Of a stretch of DNA of 5,285 nucleotides, positions 1 through 5,285 are shown in pieces (position 1 is the stretch's first letter; each line of letters opens with the position of its first letter). Source of the stretch: an uncultured Prevotellaceae bacterium (GTDB lineage: Bacteria > Bacteroidota > Bacteroidia > Bacteroidales > Bacteroidaceae); the NCBI GenBank assembly GCA_900313845.1, contig OMTC01000155.1:1-5285 (forward strand), read 5' to 3'. The notes under the pieces were generated by a model. That model ran no database searches, was not told the origin of the DNA, and saw only the letters and a list, made by a program, of their open reading frames with translations. The translations under genes were made by a program, and so were the position numbers.

Positions 1-1
1 A

Positions 2-934
2 ATTCCAACAGGTTCTTTGTCACTCAATGCCGCACTCGGCGTGGGTGGTTATCCAAAGGGACGTATCATCGAAATCTATGGACCTGAATCGTCGGGTAAG
101 ACAACCCTCGCTATCCATGCCATTGCAGAGGCACAGAAAGCGGGAGGTACTGCTGCTTTCATTGACGCAGAACATGCTTTCGACCGCTTCTATGCGCAGA
201 AACTCGGTGTGGATATCAATAACCTGTGGATTGCTCAGCCAGACAACGGTGAGCAGGCTTTGGAGATTGCAGACCAGCTCATCCGTTCGTCTGCCATCGA
301 CATCATCGTCATTGACTCTGTGGCTGCTCTCACACCAAAGGCTGAAATCGAAGGCGACATGGGTGAGAACCGCGTAGGTTTGCAAGCTCGACTGATGAGT
401 CAGGCTCTTCGCAAAATCACAGCATCCATCGACCGCACCAAGACGACTTGTATTTTCATCAACCAATTGCGCGAGAAAATCGGTGTGCTCTTCGGCAATC
501 CAGAAACCACAACAGGTGGAAATGCCTTGAAGTTCTATGCTTCGGTTCGTCTCGACATTCGCCGAGTGTCAGCCTTGAAGGATGGCGACCAAGTGTATGG
601 AAACTCCGTACGCGTGAAGGTGGTGAAGAACAAAGTGGCTCCTCCATTCCGCAAGGCAGAATTCGAGATACTCTTTGGCTCGGGCATCAATAAACTGGCA
701 GAAATTGCCGACCTCGGTGTGGCAACAGAAATCATCAAGAAGAGCGGTGCTTTCTTCTCTTACGAAGGCAATCGCCTGGCTCACGGACGTGACAACCTGC
801 TGAAACTCCTTGCCGACAATCCTGAGCTGGCTGAGGAACTCGAAGAAAAGCTGATGGCGAAACTGACGGGCAATGCGCTCGACGACATCGAAGAAACTGA
901 AGAATCTGTTGATGCAGAAACTAAGGAAGATTAA
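2..934 (+). CDS. recA: RecA recombinase, 5'-truncated by the window edge
   Basis: RecA is the ATP-dependent cytoplasmic strand-exchange protein; on single-stranded DNA it also triggers LexA-type self-cleavage in bacteria that have such repressors. The open frame runs in from the left edge, so 310 residues are visible and about 40 N-terminal residues (the polymerisation helix) are missing compared with E. coli RecA. The TTG at 17 is internal, because IPTGS before it is conserved RecA sequence. Counting from base 2: Walker A GPESSGKT at 27-34, catalytic Glu in FIDAEHAF at 57, Walker B IIVIDS at 101-106, DNA-binding loop L1 (EGDMGENRVG) at 117-126, the allosteric Gln of FINQLR at 155, and loop L2 (GNPETTTGGNALK) near 165-177. 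The C-terminus is the usual acidic tail (DDIEETEESVDAETKED), which in known RecAs moderates DNA binding. All key residues are intact. HAFDRFYA in place of HALDPxYA is typical of Bacteroidetes. No clear terminator follows the stop codon. Confidence 0.98.
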   Translation: MPTGSLSLNAALGVGGYPKGRIIEIYGPESSGKTTLAIHAIAEAQKAGGTAAFIDAEHAFDRFYAQKLGVDINNLWIAQPDNGEQALEIADQLIRSSAIDIIVIDSVAALTPKAEIEGDMGENRVGLQARLMSQALRKITASIDRTKTTCIFINQLREKIGVLFGNPETTTGGNALKFYASVRLDIRRVSALKDGDQVYGNSVRVKVVKNKVAPPFRKAEFEILFGSGINKLAEIADLGVATEIIKKSGAFFSYEGNRLAHGRDNLLKLLADNPELAEELEEKLMAKLTGNALDDIEETEESVDAETKED

Positions 935-976
935 ATATAAATTAGATAGCTCTTTAATTGAGTAATTTTCATTCTT

Positions 977-1012
977 TCTCCTCCCCTTGGGGAGGTCGGT
1001 AGGGGGCTTCTC
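977..1012. repeat. GC-rich inverted-repeat element in the recA-regulator gap
   Basis: Seen: CCTCCCC at 980-986, TT, then GGGGAGG at 989-995, a perfect 7-bp inverted repeat, followed by TCGGTAGGGGGC (996-1007). It sits in an otherwise AT-rich spacer. As RNA the inner pair would open to give a C(CUUG)G tetraloop on a six-pair stem, a known stable loop. Similar short elements (CCTCCC-type stem followed by a G-rich tail) are, to my recollection, scattered between genes in Prevotella and other Bacteroidetes genomes, often producing spurious SPLPTSPRGGE-like peptides when translated from the other strand; only one copy is present here, so the repeat status is inferred. There is no U tract, so it is not a standard terminator. 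It ends four bases before the ATG of the next gene and could affect that gene's translation. Confidence 0.6.
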
Positions 1013-1015
1013 ATA

Positions 1016-1624
1016 ATGGTTCCACGCATAGCAATCATAGACCAGAACACGCTCGAAGCGACAGGGCTGAAGTCCATCATCGACAATATCATTCCGATGG
1101 TGGACGTCAGCATTTTTTCTTCGCTCGAGGACATGCAGGCGGAAAGTGAAACACCTTTCTTCCACTTTTTCGTGTCGTCGCAGATATTGCTATCGAATAC
1201 CGAATTCTTCCTTCAGCATCCTCACCAAACCATTGTACTTACCTCACAACCGATGGCAAGTACACAGTTTACACGTTTCCACACACTCAACACGGCACAA
1301 ATGGAGCACGACCTTATCAAGTCGCTCTTGCTCCTCCATCAGCATGGGCATGGCTCTTCTCAAGGCCAAGGCTACCATCATGGCAACATGCATGAAGAGG
1401 ATGTGGTGGGACCCGAAATCGAAATCAGTAAACGCGAAGCCGAAGTGTTGGCACTTGTGGTGCGTGGATTCATCAACAAGGAAATAGCCGACCAGCTCTG
1501 CATTTCGCTGCCAACCGTCATTTCACACCGCAAGAACATTTGCGAGAAACTACACATGCATTCCGTCTCTGCGCTCACCATCTATGCTGTGACTCATGGC
1601 ATCGTGAGCATCGACGAAATTTAA
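1016..1624 (+). CDS. LuxR/NarL-type transcriptional regulator with degenerate receiver domain
   Basis: This 202-residue protein has two parts. Residues 1-105 resemble a response-regulator receiver: beta-1 IAIID (5-9), then a helix with LEATGLKSIIDNI, beta-3 FHFFVSS (49-55) and beta-4 TIVLTSQ (72-78). The phosphoacceptor Asp expected at the end of beta-3 is absent (VSS), as is the usual paired acidic residue after D9 and a clear beta-5 Lys, so phosphorylation control is unlikely. Residues 135-200 form a clear LuxR/GerE helix-turn-helix: ISKREAEVLALVVRGFINKEIADQL, then ISLPTVISHRKNICEKL. Between them lies a linker with six His (108, 110, 112, 121, 122, 126). The ATG at 1016 is the first in-frame start after a stop at 959-961 and is needed for beta-1. 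No strong Shine-Dalgarno is seen. dnaX starts 13 bases after its stop. From memory, Porphyromonas has a LuxR-family regulator linked to haem-uptake genes; whether this is its orthologue is untested. Targets are unknown. Confidence 0.9.
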   Translation: MVPRIAIIDQNTLEATGLKSIIDNIIPMVDVSIFSSLEDMQAESETPFFHFFVSSQILLSNTEFFLQHPHQTIVLTSQPMASTQFTRFHTLNTAQMEHDLIKSLLLLHQHGHGSSQGQGYHHGNMHEEDVVGPEIEISKREAEVLALVVRGFINKEIADQLCISLPTVISHRKNICEKLHMHSVSALTIYAVTHGIVSIDEI

Positions 1625-1637
1625 GCCTAAAAACACA

Positions 1638-3470
1638 ATGTCAGAAAACTACATCGTTTCCGCTCGAAAATATCGCCCAACCACCTTTTCCAGCGTTGTT
1701 GGTCAGTCCTCACTCACCACGACACTGAAAAACTCTATTGCTTCGGGAAGGTTGGCGCATGCTTATTTGTTTTGTGGACCTCGTGGTGTGGGAAAAACCA
1801 CTTGCGCCCGCATCTTTGCTAAAACCATCAACTGCTTCAACCCCAAGGAGAATGGCGATGCATGCGAGGAATGTGAATCATGCCGCGCTTTCAACGAGCA
1901 ACGTTCATACAACATCCACGAACTCGATGCCGCCTCGAACAACAGTGTGGACGATATTCGCCAACTCATTGAGCAGGTGAATATTCCGCCACAGGTAGGC
2001 AAATACAAAGTGTTCATCGTGGATGAGGTCCACATGCTTTCCACAGCCGCTTTCAACGCTTTTCTGAAAACGTTGGAAGAGCCACCAAAGCATGCCATCT
2101 TTATTCTTGCCACCACCGAAAAGCATAAACTCCTTCCAACGATTCTGTCACGCTGCCAAATCTATGATTTCAGTCGGATGACGGTGCAGGACATCGTGGG
2201 ACATTTGGAGAAAGTAGCACAACAGGAAGGCATCACCTACGAACCTGCTGCCCTCAACGTGATTGCGCAGAAAGCGGATGGCGGTATGCGCGATGCATTG
2301 TCCATCTTCGACCAAGTAGCATCGTTCTGCCAAGGTAATATCACTTATCAGCAGACCATCACCGACCTCAATGTGCTCGACTATGAATACTATTTCAAAC
2401 TGGTCGATTTCTTCCTCACAGGCAATGTTTCTGAAATCATGCTCACGCTGAACGACATTCTTTCGAAAGGATTCGAAGGAAGTCATTTCGTGGGTGGACT
2501 CAATACGCATTTCCGCAACTTGTTGATCAGTCGCGACGAAGCCACAACAAAACTGCTCGAAGTGTCGGACGACATCCGTCAACGCTATGCCGAGCAAGCC
2601 AAACGTTGCACTCCTAAATTTCTCTATGCCGCCATTCGCAAGTGTACTGACTGCGACCTCAACTACAAGGTGAGTCAGAACAAGCGTCTCCTCGTGGAAC
2701 TCACCCTCATCGAGATTTCACAAATTGCCACGGGAGAGGCTGACGGCAACCCTTCCGGGCTTGGCCCTACGAAGATTCTTAAACCCATTTTTACGAAGCA
2801 GAGCGAAAAAACTCCTGCCTCCACGCCTGCCAACCCAACAGCAAACACCCTCAGCACCCTTAAGGAGCCTATTAATGTTAAGGAGCCGATTCATCTTAAG
2901 GAGCCAACAAATCCTAAAGAATCTACAAATCCAAAGGATTCCATCCCATCCACTCCTCCAGCAACGCCAGCACCAGGCTCTTTCAAGACAGTCCGTAGCT
3001 TCAGCATTAAGCAACGTTTGCAGAGCCAAACACAGGGGACAACAACGACTCAAGCAACAACCCCTACCCTGCAAACGCAACCCAAAATGCAAAAGTTGCC
3101 AGGTGGTGTCACTGAGGAAAATATCATTACGGCATGGCATATCTTAGAGGAAGAAACATTTAAAGATGAACCGTCCATAGGCATAGTGATGCGTAACCAC
3201 ACGCCTCATCTGCTCGATGAAAAGACTTTCGAAGTGGCTGTGAGCAACGCCATGAACATCGATACGCTCAAGAAATATGAAGCTGTCATTCTGTCTTACA
3301 TTCGAGATAGTGTTGGCTCAGATTCACTCACGATGTCGATTCGCACGCTCACCCCTGCCGAACGTCCGAAATTCTATACAAAGCCACAACGTCTCCAAAT
3401 CCTGAAGGAACGCTATTCAGCACTCGACAAGCTCTGTAAGGAACTGGATTTAGACGTGACGCTGGGGTAA
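1638..3470 (+). CDS. dnaX: DNA polymerase III subunit tau/gamma
   Basis: DnaX is the AAA+ motor subunit of the clamp loader, which opens the beta clamp onto primed DNA and, as tau, tethers the polymerase and helicase. The protein has 610 residues. Visible motifs: N-terminal ARKYRPTTFSSVVGQ (9-23), Walker A GPRGVGKT (47-54), four zinc-binding Cys at 66, 76, 79 and 82, Walker B VFIVDEVHML (125-134), sensor 1 ILATTEKHK (156-164), the SRC arginine-finger motif (171-173) and sensor 2 GGMRDALS (215-222). Domain III (collar) runs to about 365. A low-complexity Pro/Thr/Lys/Gln linker follows (about 370-488), including a KEP repeat, then a folded tail (489-610) ending KLCKELDLDVTLG, as in Bacteroidetes DnaX; this tail probably has the tau-type polymerase-contact role, by position only. 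The start follows an A-rich leader (AAAAACACA) typical of this phylum. It is probably co-transcribed with the upstream regulator and ends at a strong hairpin. Confidence 0.97.
   Translation: MSENYIVSARKYRPTTFSSVVGQSSLTTTLKNSIASGRLAHAYLFCGPRGVGKTTCARIFAKTINCFNPKENGDACEECESCRAFNEQRSYNIHELDAASNNSVDDIRQLIEQVNIPPQVGKYKVFIVDEVHMLSTAAFNAFLKTLEEPPKHAIFILATTEKHKLLPTILSRCQIYDFSRMTVQDIVGHLEKVAQQEGITYEPAALNVIAQKADGGMRDALSIFDQVASFCQGNITYQQTITDLNVLDYEYYFKLVDFFLTGNVSEIMLTLNDILSKGFEGSHFVGGLNTHFRNLLISRDEATTKLLEVSDDIRQRYAEQAKRCTPKFLYAAIRKCTDCDLNYKVSQNKRLLVELTLIEISQIATGEADGNPSGLGPTKILKPIFTKQSEKTPASTPANPTANTLSTLKEPINVKEPIHLKEPTNPKESTNPKDSIPSTPPATPAPGSFKTVRSFSIKQRLQSQTQGTTTTQATTPTLQTQPKMQKLPGGVTEENIITAWHILEEETFKDEPSIGIVMRNHTPHLLDEKTFEVAVSNAMNIDTLKKYEAVILSYIRDSVGSDSLTMSIRTLTPAERPKFYTKPQRLQILKERYSALDKLCKELDLDVTLG
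2859..2942 (+). repeat. In-frame 18-base tandem repeat in the dnaX linker
   Basis: Four 18-base units begin at 2859, 2877, 2895 and 2913, with a partial fifth at 2931. The first three share the core TTAAGGAGCC; the later ones have diverged to CCTAAAGAATCT and CCAAAGGATTCC. They encode LKEPIN, VKEPIH, LKEPTN, PKESTN and PKDS (residues 408-435). The unit is a multiple of three, so copy-number change would keep the frame. It lies in the disordered linker between the clamp-loader body and the C-terminal domain, where length variation should be tolerated. Confidence 0.85.
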
Positions 3471-3473
3471 GAA

Positions 3474-3514
3474 AAAAGCCGCAAAGAATTTGCTCGAAAT
3501 TCTTTGCGGCTTTT
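3474..3514. terminator. Bidirectional intrinsic terminator between convergent dnaX and barrel-protein genes
   Basis: An 18-bp perfect inverted repeat (3474-3491 pairing with 3497-3514) closes a five-base GCTCG loop. The core is GCCGCAAAGAATTT / AAATTCTTTGCGGC, flanked by AAAA and TTTT. Read on the plus strand it ends in TTTTATTATT just after the dnaX stop (3468-3470). Read on the minus strand it ends in six T (complement of 3472-3477), 20 bases beyond the stop of the barrel gene (3534-3536). It therefore suits both transcripts. Confidence 0.93.
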
Positions 3515-3533
3515 ATTATTGATGAATACCCTA

Positions 3534-4253
3534 TTACATGCAGAGTTGCAAACCGAAGCTCATCCCCTTGAAATCAAGCGTTGGAGCGTATTTATCCTGC
3601 AATTGACGCATAGGCGACCACTTGCAATAGAAACCCAGATTGTCCCAAATAATCATACCCTTCAAATCCACTGTCACCACTTGCTGGCGCAGACCATTCG
3701 ATGTGAAAGTCACATACTCGCCACGGTCATTATAATACTTTGTCTTCAAACTACCATGAAGGTTGAAGTTCACGATAGGACCCGCAGCAATAGAGAACTT
3801 CTCCGATGCTTTCACCTCGAACAACAAAGGCAAAGTGATAGAGAAAATCTTCATACGGGAGAAATCCACATAGCCTTTAGCACCTGATGGACTGACGAGA
3901 TATTCTGGTGCTCCCATGAAAACCTCTTTGTTGGTGTAGTTCTTCATAAAACTCCTGTCGGCATCCGTCGAGCGGAAGTTCTTCCAATTGAAACCGAGGT
4001 CCATGTGGAATAAGAAAGACTTTGTGATTTCAGGATTCCAAATAGGAAGCTCGAAACCAACTTCCCACGACTTCCAAAGATTGACATTCATGTTGTCGGG
4101 AGCACCAAGAGCTGTATTAACACCAAAATAGATACCCGCCAAATCGTCATCAATATCATCCTTCACTTTCTGTATGGAAATCGACGTCGATTGAGCCATC
4201 AATGAAGTGCTTCCCATCAGAAGCAATACGAACATCAGTAATACTTTTTTCAT
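3534..4253 (-). CDS. Secreted outer-membrane beta-barrel protein (PorT/OMP_b-brl-like)
   Basis: The 239-residue product begins with a Sec signal peptide: MKK, a hydrophobic core VLLMFVLLLMG and a likely signal peptidase I site after LMA (residue 20, before Q21). No lipobox Cys is present, so it is not a lipoprotein. A charged stretch (KVKDDIDDD, 29-37) follows, then alternating amphipathic strands rich in aromatic and Gly residues: AGIYFGVNTAL, SWEVGFELPIW, FLFHMDLGFNWKNF, IFSITLPLLFEVKAS, FSIAAGPIVNFNLHGSL, VVTVDLKGMIIWDNLGFYCKW and FKGMSFGLQLCM. This pattern fits the small 8-10-stranded outer-membrane barrels common in Bacteroidetes. The strand SITLPLLFEVK followed by FSIAAGP is very like that family. 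The chain ends in CM rather than the usual terminal aromatic. The ATG at 4253 gives a good signal peptide and has an AT-rich leader. Function and ligand are unknown; the barrel assignment is by pattern only. It has its own promoter-like element and shares a terminator with dnaX. Confidence 0.85.
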   Translation of the reverse strand: MKKVLLMFVLLLMGSTSLMAQSTSISIQKVKDDIDDDLAGIYFGVNTALGAPDNMNVNLWKSWEVGFELPIWNPEITKSFLFHMDLGFNWKNFRSTDADRSFMKNYTNKEVFMGAPEYLVSPSGAKGYVDFSRMKIFSITLPLLFEVKASEKFSIAAGPIVNFNLHGSLKTKYYNDRGEYVTFTSNGLRQQVVTVDLKGMIIWDNLGFYCKWSPMRQLQDKYAPTLDFKGMSFGLQLCM

Positions 4254-4324
4254 TGTCTGTGTAATTAAAAAAAATAAGTAAAACGTTATTTAATTCTCTG
4301 AATATCTGATAATCACCAAAAAGC

Positions 4325-4340
4325 GTTGCAAATTTACAAC
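4325..4340. promoter_or_regulatory. Near-palindrome overlapping the -7 element, possible operator
   Basis: GTTGCAAATTTACAAC (plus strand) is a 16-base dyad with 14 of 16 positions symmetric: GTTG, a near-symmetric AAATTT core, and CAAC. It completely covers the TAAATTTG promoter element, so a dimeric protein bound here would block transcription. The AT core makes chance symmetry possible; no cognate regulator is identified. Confidence 0.3.
4329..4336 (-). promoter_or_regulatory. Bacteroidetes -7 promoter element (TAAATTTG) for the barrel-protein gene
   Basis: On the minus strand TAAATTTGC matches the TAnnTTTG -7 consensus of Bacteroidetes sigma-ABfr promoters. It lies 75 bases upstream of the ATG at 4253, giving an AT-rich leader of roughly 70 bases. 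No clear TTTG -33 element is found at the expected distance, which lowers confidence, although the -33 element is often weak in this phylum. Confidence 0.55.
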
Positions 4341-4369
4341 AATTTTCTGAATTGCTTATCATTTTGCCT

Positions 4370-4425
4370 AAAAAACTTCAGAAGTAAGAAATCCCTACCC
4401 CATACAAATGCACGGAGCAGGGATT
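4370..4425 (-). terminator. G-U-rich hairpin, probable terminator of the TonB-dependent receptor gene
   Basis: On the minus strand the RNA from 4425 to 4390 folds into a 16-pair hairpin with an AUUU loop (complement of 4406-4409): an outer AAUCCCU/AGGGAUU stem (4419-4425 with 4390-4396) and an inner nine-pair stem (4410-4418 with 4397-4405) in which four pairs are G-U. The plus-strand RNA would have A-C mismatches at those four places, so the structure favours minus-strand transcripts. A run of six U follows, but only about 14 bases after the stem (complement of 4370-4375), so the terminator is not textbook. It lies 44 bases after the receptor stop codon. Confidence 0.65.
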
Positions 4426-4443
4426 CTTTGGTTGGCAGTCTCT

Positions 4444-4471
4444 TAAAAAATATGTGGTTGTGTATTTTTTA
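4444..4471. repeat. AT-only inverted repeat spanning the receptor stop codon
   Basis: TAAAAAATA (4444-4452) and TATTTTTTA (4463-4471) are perfect 9-base inverted repeats around a ten-base loop. The right arm includes the stop codon of the minus-strand receptor gene (TTA at 4469-4471). With no G-C pair it is a weak stem in RNA, and may only assist the downstream hairpin. Confidence 0.4.
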
Positions 4472-5285
4472 GAATTGATAAGTGAGGTCGATACCAAACT
4501 GACGAGGACGGCAGGTCTGTGCATATCCGTTCGACATAGAAACGAAGTAGAATGGCACGTAGCTCTTGTCAGTGAGGTTCTTACCCCAGATGTTGATGGT
4601 CATATCTCCCAACTGAACCCCAGCATGTGCGCCTAACAACAGATAGAAGGGTTCGCTCGCCGTGTTGTCCTCCGTCCAATAGGTTTTGCCCTGTCCAGTG
4701 AGGTTGGCTCCAAAGAACAAACGAGATGCACAAGAGGAAGAGGCGGAAAGAGGAAGAGAATAATCAGCTGCAAATGAGAAGTTGTGGAGAGGACTAAATG
4801 GCACGTAGTTGCCAGTGTAATGATGACTCACTCCATTGCTGATTCCTGCGTCGTAATCCGTGAATTTTGCGTGAGTATAACCGTAGGAACCATGCCATGA
4901 GAGAGGATTGCTGAAAAGACGGAACCATCCTTGCAATTCCACTTCTGCACCATAACTTTCGCTCTCACCTGCATTCACCGTCTGACGACCGAATCCGCTT
5001 GCACCAGCAAAGCGAGTGAGCTGCTGGTCCTTTGCCTTGATATAGAACACAGCCGCATTGGCGTTGAGATGCCCGTCGAACAAAGTGAGGTGTGTGCCAA
5101 GTTCGAAGTTCCAACTGGTTTCTGGCTTAAACACCGTAGTGGAGTCCGCAGAAGGATTCTCGCCAATCTTCATGTAGTTTGCCATGCGAGCCCCCAACTG
5201 AGGGTCTTTGGCAAGTTCGCTCATCATATCGTTACGCATAGCACTCTGAATCAAGTCGCTAAACATCTGGAAGTTGAAGCCACCC
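4469..5285 (-). CDS. TonB-dependent outer-membrane receptor, C-terminal part (5' end outside window)
   Basis: TonB-dependent receptors are 22-stranded barrels that import large nutrients such as iron chelates, vitamin B12 or glycans, using energy from TonB-ExbBD. Only the last 271 residues, about a third of the usual length, are inside the window; the signal peptide, TonB box, plug and early strands lie beyond the right edge. Visible barrel strands (fragment numbering from the right edge) include FKPETSWNFELGTHL (about 52-66), ANAAVFYIKAKDQQLTRF (75-92), SYGAEVELQGWF (110-121), NYVPFSPLHNFSFAADYS (159-176), INIWGKNLTDKSY (230-242) and the terminal CRPRQFGIDLTYQF (258-271), ending in the Phe that outer-membrane barrels use for assembly. 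These match the C-terminal TonB_dep_Rec pattern. The ending looks more like iron or cofactor receptors than SusC glycan importers, but the substrate cannot be read from this part. The Met at 5264-5266 is internal, since GGFNFQ precedes it in frame. Confidence 0.93.
   Translation of the reverse strand, partial: GGFNFQMFSDLIQSAMRNDMMSELAKDPQLGARMANYMKIGENPSADSTTVFKPETSWNFELGTHLTLFDGHLNANAAVFYIKAKDQQLTRFAGASGFGRQTVNAGESESYGAEVELQGWFRLFSNPLSWHGSYGYTHAKFTDYDAGISNGVSHHYTGNYVPFSPLHNFSFAADYSLPLSASSSCASRLFFGANLTGQGKTYWTEDNTASEPFYLLLGAHAGVQLGDMTINIWGKNLTDKSYVPFYFVSMSNGYAQTCRPRQFGIDLTYQF

Noticed and set aside
941..963. Small CTC...GAG hairpin after recA as its terminator
   Set aside because: Only three pairs (CTC with GAG) around an AT-rich loop, and no U tract follows; too weak to call.
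991..995. GGAGG as a Shine-Dalgarno site for the regulator
   Set aside because: It is 20 bases from the ATG, too far for normal spacing, it is part of the hairpin arm, and Bacteroidetes rarely depend on Shine-Dalgarno pairing.
569..1165. Minus-strand open frame of 198 codons across the recA end and the regulator start
   Set aside because: It is antisense to recA and the regulator, crosses the intergenic repeat (giving the typical spurious peptide SPLPTS-like or PTDLPKGRR text) and shows no recognisable domain.
2148..2597. Minus-strand open frame of 149 codons inside dnaX
   Set aside because: It is fully antisense to conserved DnaX domains, whose codons explain the sequence; no domain, signal peptide or leader supports it.
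2725..3147. Plus-strand +1 frame and overlapping minus-strand frame of 140 codons in the dnaX linker
   Set aside because: Both are shadows of the low-complexity linker, with Arg/Leu/Gln-rich composition produced by frame-shifted Pro/Thr/Lys codons.
3504..3887. Plus-strand open frame of 127 codons starting inside the terminator
   Set aside because: It is antisense to the barrel gene, starts in a hairpin and has no coding signature; the minus-strand frame has a clear signal peptide and strand pattern.
4732..4758. Direct repeat AAGAGGAAGAG, two copies 16 bases apart
   Set aside because: It corresponds to Ser/Leu-rich codons of a loop in the receptor (LPLSASSSCAS); two short purine-rich copies are likely by chance or from local codon bias.

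Overview
The window looks like a core chromosomal region of a Bacteroidales bacterium, most likely Prevotella or a close relative. The evidence is the RecA sequence (it carries HAFDRFYA after the catalytic Glu), the A-rich translation leaders without Shine-Dalgarno sites, a TAnnTTTG-type promoter element, the OMP_b-brl-like porin and the TonB-dependent receptor. The species assignment is inference. No mobile element, RNA gene or CRISPR array is visible.

Left half, plus strand (2-3470): the 3' nine-tenths of recA (start outside the window), an 81-base gap holding a compact GC-rich inverted repeat, a small LuxR-type regulator with a degenerate receiver domain and a histidine-rich linker, then dnaX (DNA polymerase III tau/gamma) 13 bases later. 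The regulator and dnaX are close enough to share a transcript. No promoter is recognisable between recA and the regulator, so read-through from recA is possible. A near-perfect 18-bp hairpin closes the dnaX unit.

Right half, minus strand (3534-5285): the 3' part of a TonB-dependent receptor gene, a 215-base gap with a G-U-rich terminator hairpin and a promoter-like element, and a gene for a 239-residue secreted outer-membrane beta-barrel protein. The barrel gene converges on dnaX and shares its terminator.

Functionally, the left side serves recombination/repair and replication, with an unlinked-looking regulator placed between them. The right side is envelope transport. I see no convincing undescribed multi-gene system. 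The most unusual points are the phosphoacceptor-less, His-rich regulator between recA and dnaX, the GC-rich repeat directly in front of its start codon, the in-frame KEP repeat in the DnaX linker, and the strand-specific hairpin plus near-palindromic promoter between the two envelope genes.
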